In this document: positions 8,032-9,710 of the stretch, piece after piece
Layout: each line of letters begins with the position of its first letter
Numbering within the stretch: position 1 is the first letter of the stretch
NCBI GenBank assembly: GCA_963204845.1
Contig: CAUJIL010000102.1
Span: 1-9,710, forward strand
DNA: 9,710 nucleotides
From: Pseudomonadota bacterium
Lineage (GTDB): Bacteria > Pseudomonadota > Gammaproteobacteria > Pseudomonadales > UBA5518
Direction of reading: 5' to 3'
Made by a program: the position numbers and the translations under genes
Notes under the pieces: model-generated
What the model saw: the letters and a program-made list of their open reading frames with translations, nothing else
Database searches by the model: none
Told to the model about the DNA's origin: nothing

Positions 8032-9273
8032 ATGAGTATCGAGATCAAGGCCCCCCAGTTTCCCGAGTCGGTTGCCGAAGGCACGGTCGCGCACTGGCAC
8101 AAACGTCCCGGTGATGCGTGCCGGCGCGACGAGGTGCTGGCCGACATCGAAACCGACAAGGTGGTGCTCGAGGTCGTCGCACCAGCGGACGGCACGCTGA
8201 CCGAGATCCTGAAGGACACCGGCGAGACGGTGCTCGGGCAGGAGACGATCGCGCGCTTCGAGGCCGGCGCCGCCGCGCAACCCGCGCCGGGTGCGCCAGC
8301 GGCGCCTGCGGCCGCGGCGACAGGCGTGGCCGCGCCGCGCTCCGGTCCCGCGGCCCGGCTGGCAGCCGCCGAGCACGGCATCGACCCGGCCACCCTCAGC
8401 GGCAGCGGCAAGGGTGGTCGCGTGACGCGCGCGGACGTGGTCGCGCAGGCGCACCAGGGCGCCGGCAGCACTGCGGTGCCGGCCGCTGCCGGTGCACCGG
8501 CGGCCACTGCTGCCGCGCCCGCGCCACCCGCGGCGCCGGTCGCTGTGGCGGAACCGGCGGCGGCGGGCGGGCGCATCGAGCGGCGGGTGCCGATGACGCG
8601 GCTGCGCGCGCGCGTTGCCGAACGCCTGCTCGATGCCACGCGCAACACCGCGATGCTGACCACGTTCAACGAGGTCGACATGCAGCCGGTGATGGACCTG
8701 CGCGCGAAGTACCGCGAGTTGTTCGAGAAGCGCCACAACGGCACGCGGCTTGGCTTCATGGGGTTCTTCGTGCGCGCCAGCGTCGAGGCGCTCAAGCGCT
8801 TCCCGGTGGTCAACGCGTCGATCGACGGCAACGACGTCGTCTACCACGGCTACCAGGACATCGGTGTGGCGGTGTCCAGCGATCGCGGGCTGGTGGTGCC
8901 GGTGTTGCGTGACGCCGACGCGATGAGCCTCGCCGAGATCGAGGCGAAGGTGCGCGAGTACGGCCTCAAGGCGCGCGACAACAAGCTCACCATCGAGGAA
9001 ATGAGCGGCGGCACCTTCACGATCACCAACGGCGGCGTGTTCGGGTCCTTGCTCTCGACGCCGATCCTGAACCCGCCGCAGACGGCGATCCTCGGCATGC
9101 ACAAGGTGCAGGAGCGCCCGGTGGCGCTGGACGGGCAGGTGGTGATCCGGCCGATGATGTATCTGGCGCTGTCCTACGACCACCGCCTGGTCGACGGCAA
9201 GGACGCGGTGCAGTTTCTGGTGGCGATCAAGGACATGCTCGAGGATCCCGCCCGCATCCTGCTGGACCTGTAG
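8032..9273 (+). CDS. sucB: 2-oxoglutarate dehydrogenase E2, dihydrolipoamide succinyltransferase
   Basis: Core of the 2-oxoglutarate dehydrogenase complex; moves the succinyl group from lipoamide to CoA. Length is 413 residues (E. coli 405). One lipoyl domain (1-77) carries the lipoylated Lys43 in ETDKVVLEV. An Ala/Pro-rich linker (about 78-103) precedes the E3/E1-binding domain (about 104-140, ending GKGGRVTRADV). A second Ala/Pro linker (about 143-181) leads to the catalytic domain from about 182, with His384 and Asp388 in YDHRLVDG. The start at ATG 8032 has AGGAA nine bases upstream; the gap to sucA is 36 bp. The C-terminus LLDL is where the family normally ends. The stop TAG 9271-9273 is unusual because it lies inside the GTAG head of a REP-like palindrome; without it the frame would stay open to 9561. 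Confidence 0.97.
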   Translation: MSIEIKAPQFPESVAEGTVAHWHKRPGDACRRDEVLADIETDKVVLEVVAPADGTLTEILKDTGETVLGQETIARFEAGAAAQPAPGAPAAPAAAATGVAAPRSGPAARLAAAEHGIDPATLSGSGKGGRVTRADVVAQAHQGAGSTAVPAAAGAPAATAAAPAPPAAPVAVAEPAAAGGRIERRVPMTRLRARVAERLLDATRNTAMLTTFNEVDMQPVMDLRAKYRELFEKRHNGTRLGFMGFFVRASVEALKRFPVVNASIDGNDVVYHGYQDIGVAVSSDRGLVVPVLRDADAMSLAEIEAKVREYGLKARDNKLTIEEMSGGTFTITNGGVFGSLLSTPILNPPQTAILGMHKVQERPVALDGQVVIRPMMYLALSYDHRLVDGKDAVQFLVAIKDMLEDPARILLDL

Positions 9274-9292
9274 GTCCGGGCTGTGCCCGGAC
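9270..9292 (+). repeat. REP-like unit 1 (forward, stem type A)
   Basis: GTAG head (9270-9273), arms GTCCGGGC (9274-9281) and GCCCGGAC (9285-9292), loop TGT. Its head contains the sucB stop codon TAG. Confidence 0.8.
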
Positions 9293-9303
9293 ATGATTCG
9301 GTT

Positions 9304-9326
9304 GTAGGTCCGGGCTGTGCCCGGAC
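9304..9326 (+). repeat. REP-like unit 2 (forward, stem type A)
   Basis: Same head, arms and loop as unit 1: stem 9308-9315 with 9319-9326. It is followed by the T-containing stretch ATTAATTGTT, so of the five hairpins this one most resembles a weak intrinsic terminator for rightward transcription. Confidence 0.8.
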
Positions 9327-9333
9327 ATTAATT

Positions 9334-9356
9334 GTTCGGCCACAGGCCGAACCTAC
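9334..9356 (-). repeat. REP-like unit 3 (reverse, stem type B)
   Basis: On the minus strand it reads GTAG (9356-9353), then arms GTTCGGCC and GGCCGAAC around TGT. On the plus strand the stem is 9334-9341 with 9345-9352. It differs from units 1 and 2 by two base-pair swaps that keep the stem paired. Confidence 0.8.
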
Positions 9357-9365
9357 GCGGGGATT

Positions 9366-9388
9366 GTTCGGCCACAGGCCGAACCTAC
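9366..9388 (-). repeat. REP-like unit 4 (reverse, stem type B)
   Basis: Identical to unit 3 in head, arms and loop (stem 9366-9373 with 9377-9384, head 9385-9388). It is separated from unit 3 by nine bases, and the sequence GCGGG after the head also occurs after unit 3. Confidence 0.8.
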
Positions 9389-9396
9389 GCGGGCAT

Positions 9397-9419
9397 GTTC
9401 GGCCACAGGCCGAACCTGC
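9397..9419 (-). repeat. REP-like unit 5 (reverse, stem type B, altered head)
   Basis: Same stem and loop as units 3 and 4 (9397-9404 with 9408-9415), but the head is CTGC on the plus strand (GCAG on the minus strand) instead of CTAC/GTAG, a single-base decay. It ends 11 bases before the lpd ribosome site. Confidence 0.75.
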
Positions 9420-9442
9420 GAACAAGAAACGGGAGACAGACG

Positions 9443-9710
9443 ATGGCACAGCAATTCGACGTGGTCGTGATCGGCGCCGGGCCCGGTGGTTACGTGGCGG
9501 CGATCCGCGCCGCGCAGCTCGGACTGAAAACGGCCGTGATCGAGAAGTGGCGCAGCGGTGACGGCAAGCCGGTCTTCGGTGGCACCTGCCTGAACGTCGG
9601 CTGCATCCCGTCGAAGGCGCTGCTCGACAGCTCGCACCGCTTCCACGAGGCAGCGCACGGCCTGGCCGTGCACGGCATCAGCGCGCGCGAGGTCGCGATC
9701 GACGTGCCGG
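9443..9710 (+). CDS. lpd: Dihydrolipoamide dehydrogenase (E3), N-terminal part, cut by window edge
   Basis: FAD enzyme that reoxidises the dihydrolipoyl arm of SucB and reduces NAD+. It serves the 2-oxoglutarate dehydrogenase complex and often the pyruvate and glycine complexes too. The first 89 residues are visible. The FAD motif GAGPGG is at 11-16, and the redox-active disulfide Cys49/Cys54 lies in GGTCLNVGCIPSKALLDSS. The short insert before it (residues 36-45) and the LLDSS ending resemble the LpdG type of Pseudomonas and Azotobacter more than the E. coli aceEF-linked Lpd. ATG 9443 has GGAG seven bases upstream. The gene follows sucB, as in the Pseudomonas sucAB-lpdG order, but is separated from it by the REP cluster, so its expression may differ from that of sucAB. 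Confidence 0.95.
   Translation, partial: MAQQFDVVVIGAGPGGYVAAIRAAQLGLKTAVIEKWRSGDGKPVFGGTCLNVGCIPSKALLDSSHRFHEAAHGLAVHGISAREVAIDVP

Larger units (their letters stand above)
9270..9419. repeat. Cluster of five REP-like palindromes between sucB and lpd
   Basis: Five short hairpins, each with a four-base head (GTAG or a variant) next to an 8-bp stem closed by the same three-base loop. Two point rightward (9270, 9304) and three leftward (9334, 9366, 9397), repeating every 31-34 bp and meeting tail to tail around ATTAAT (9327-9332). The GTAG head plus stem is the layout known for REP sequences mobilised by RAYT transposases, and the opposed arrangement resembles a BIME. No transposase gene is in the window. 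The cluster fills nearly all of the 169-bp gap between sucB and lpd. It could lower lpd expression or stabilise the upstream mRNA, as known for REPs within E. coli operons; here that is inference. Confidence 0.85.

Noticed and set aside
5119..9294. Open frame of about 1,390 codons on the minus strand opposite sucA and sucB
   Set aside because: Same compositional effect. The product has low-complexity His/Arg/Ala/Leu composition, and the plus strand encodes full-length SucA and SucB with all catalytic residues.
9270..9419. CRISPR array
   Set aside because: The units are self-complementary, lie in both orientations, and the gaps of 8-11 bases are too short for spacers; a REP-type cluster fits better.

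Overview
This is a stretch of a GC-rich proteobacterial chromosome, most likely gammaproteobacterial. It carries the central TCA-cycle cluster: a citrate synthase gene transcribed leftward, and sdhCDAB-sucA-sucB-lpd transcribed rightward. The proteins closely match the E. coli versions, and the order sdhCDAB-sucAB-lpd behind a divergent gltA is the one known from Pseudomonas. The genus cannot be fixed from the sequence.

Layout: the left edge holds the last 42 codons of phoU (+), followed by a strong hairpin (137-170). Converging on it is gltA (-, from 1473). This gene is interrupted: an in-frame TAG at 541-543 replaces a conserved lysine codon, and the rest of the protein continues in the same frame. 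The frame then also runs past the family's normal C-terminus, through the hairpin and into phoU antisense. A 312-bp divergent control region (1474-1785) has a good sigma70-type promoter for gltA, another for sdhC, and two overlapping inverted repeats between them.

From 1786 the genes are tightly packed. sdhC and sdhD (membrane anchors with heme ligands), sdhA (flavoprotein) and sdhB (iron-sulfur protein) form succinate dehydrogenase. sucA (E1), sucB (E2) and lpd (E3, cut by the right edge) form the 2-oxoglutarate dehydrogenase complex. The catalytic and cofactor residues checked are present in all of these genes. Together they run citrate synthesis, 2-oxoglutarate to succinyl-CoA, and succinate to fumarate.

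Between sucB and lpd (9274-9442) lies a compact cluster of five REP-like palindromes, two in one orientation and three in the other. The two groups differ by compensatory stem changes. The first palindrome supplies the TAG stop codon of sucB.

I found no CRISPR array, phage gene, defence system or other new multi-gene system. The points worth a second look are the broken gltA, the REP cluster and the inverted repeats in the control region.
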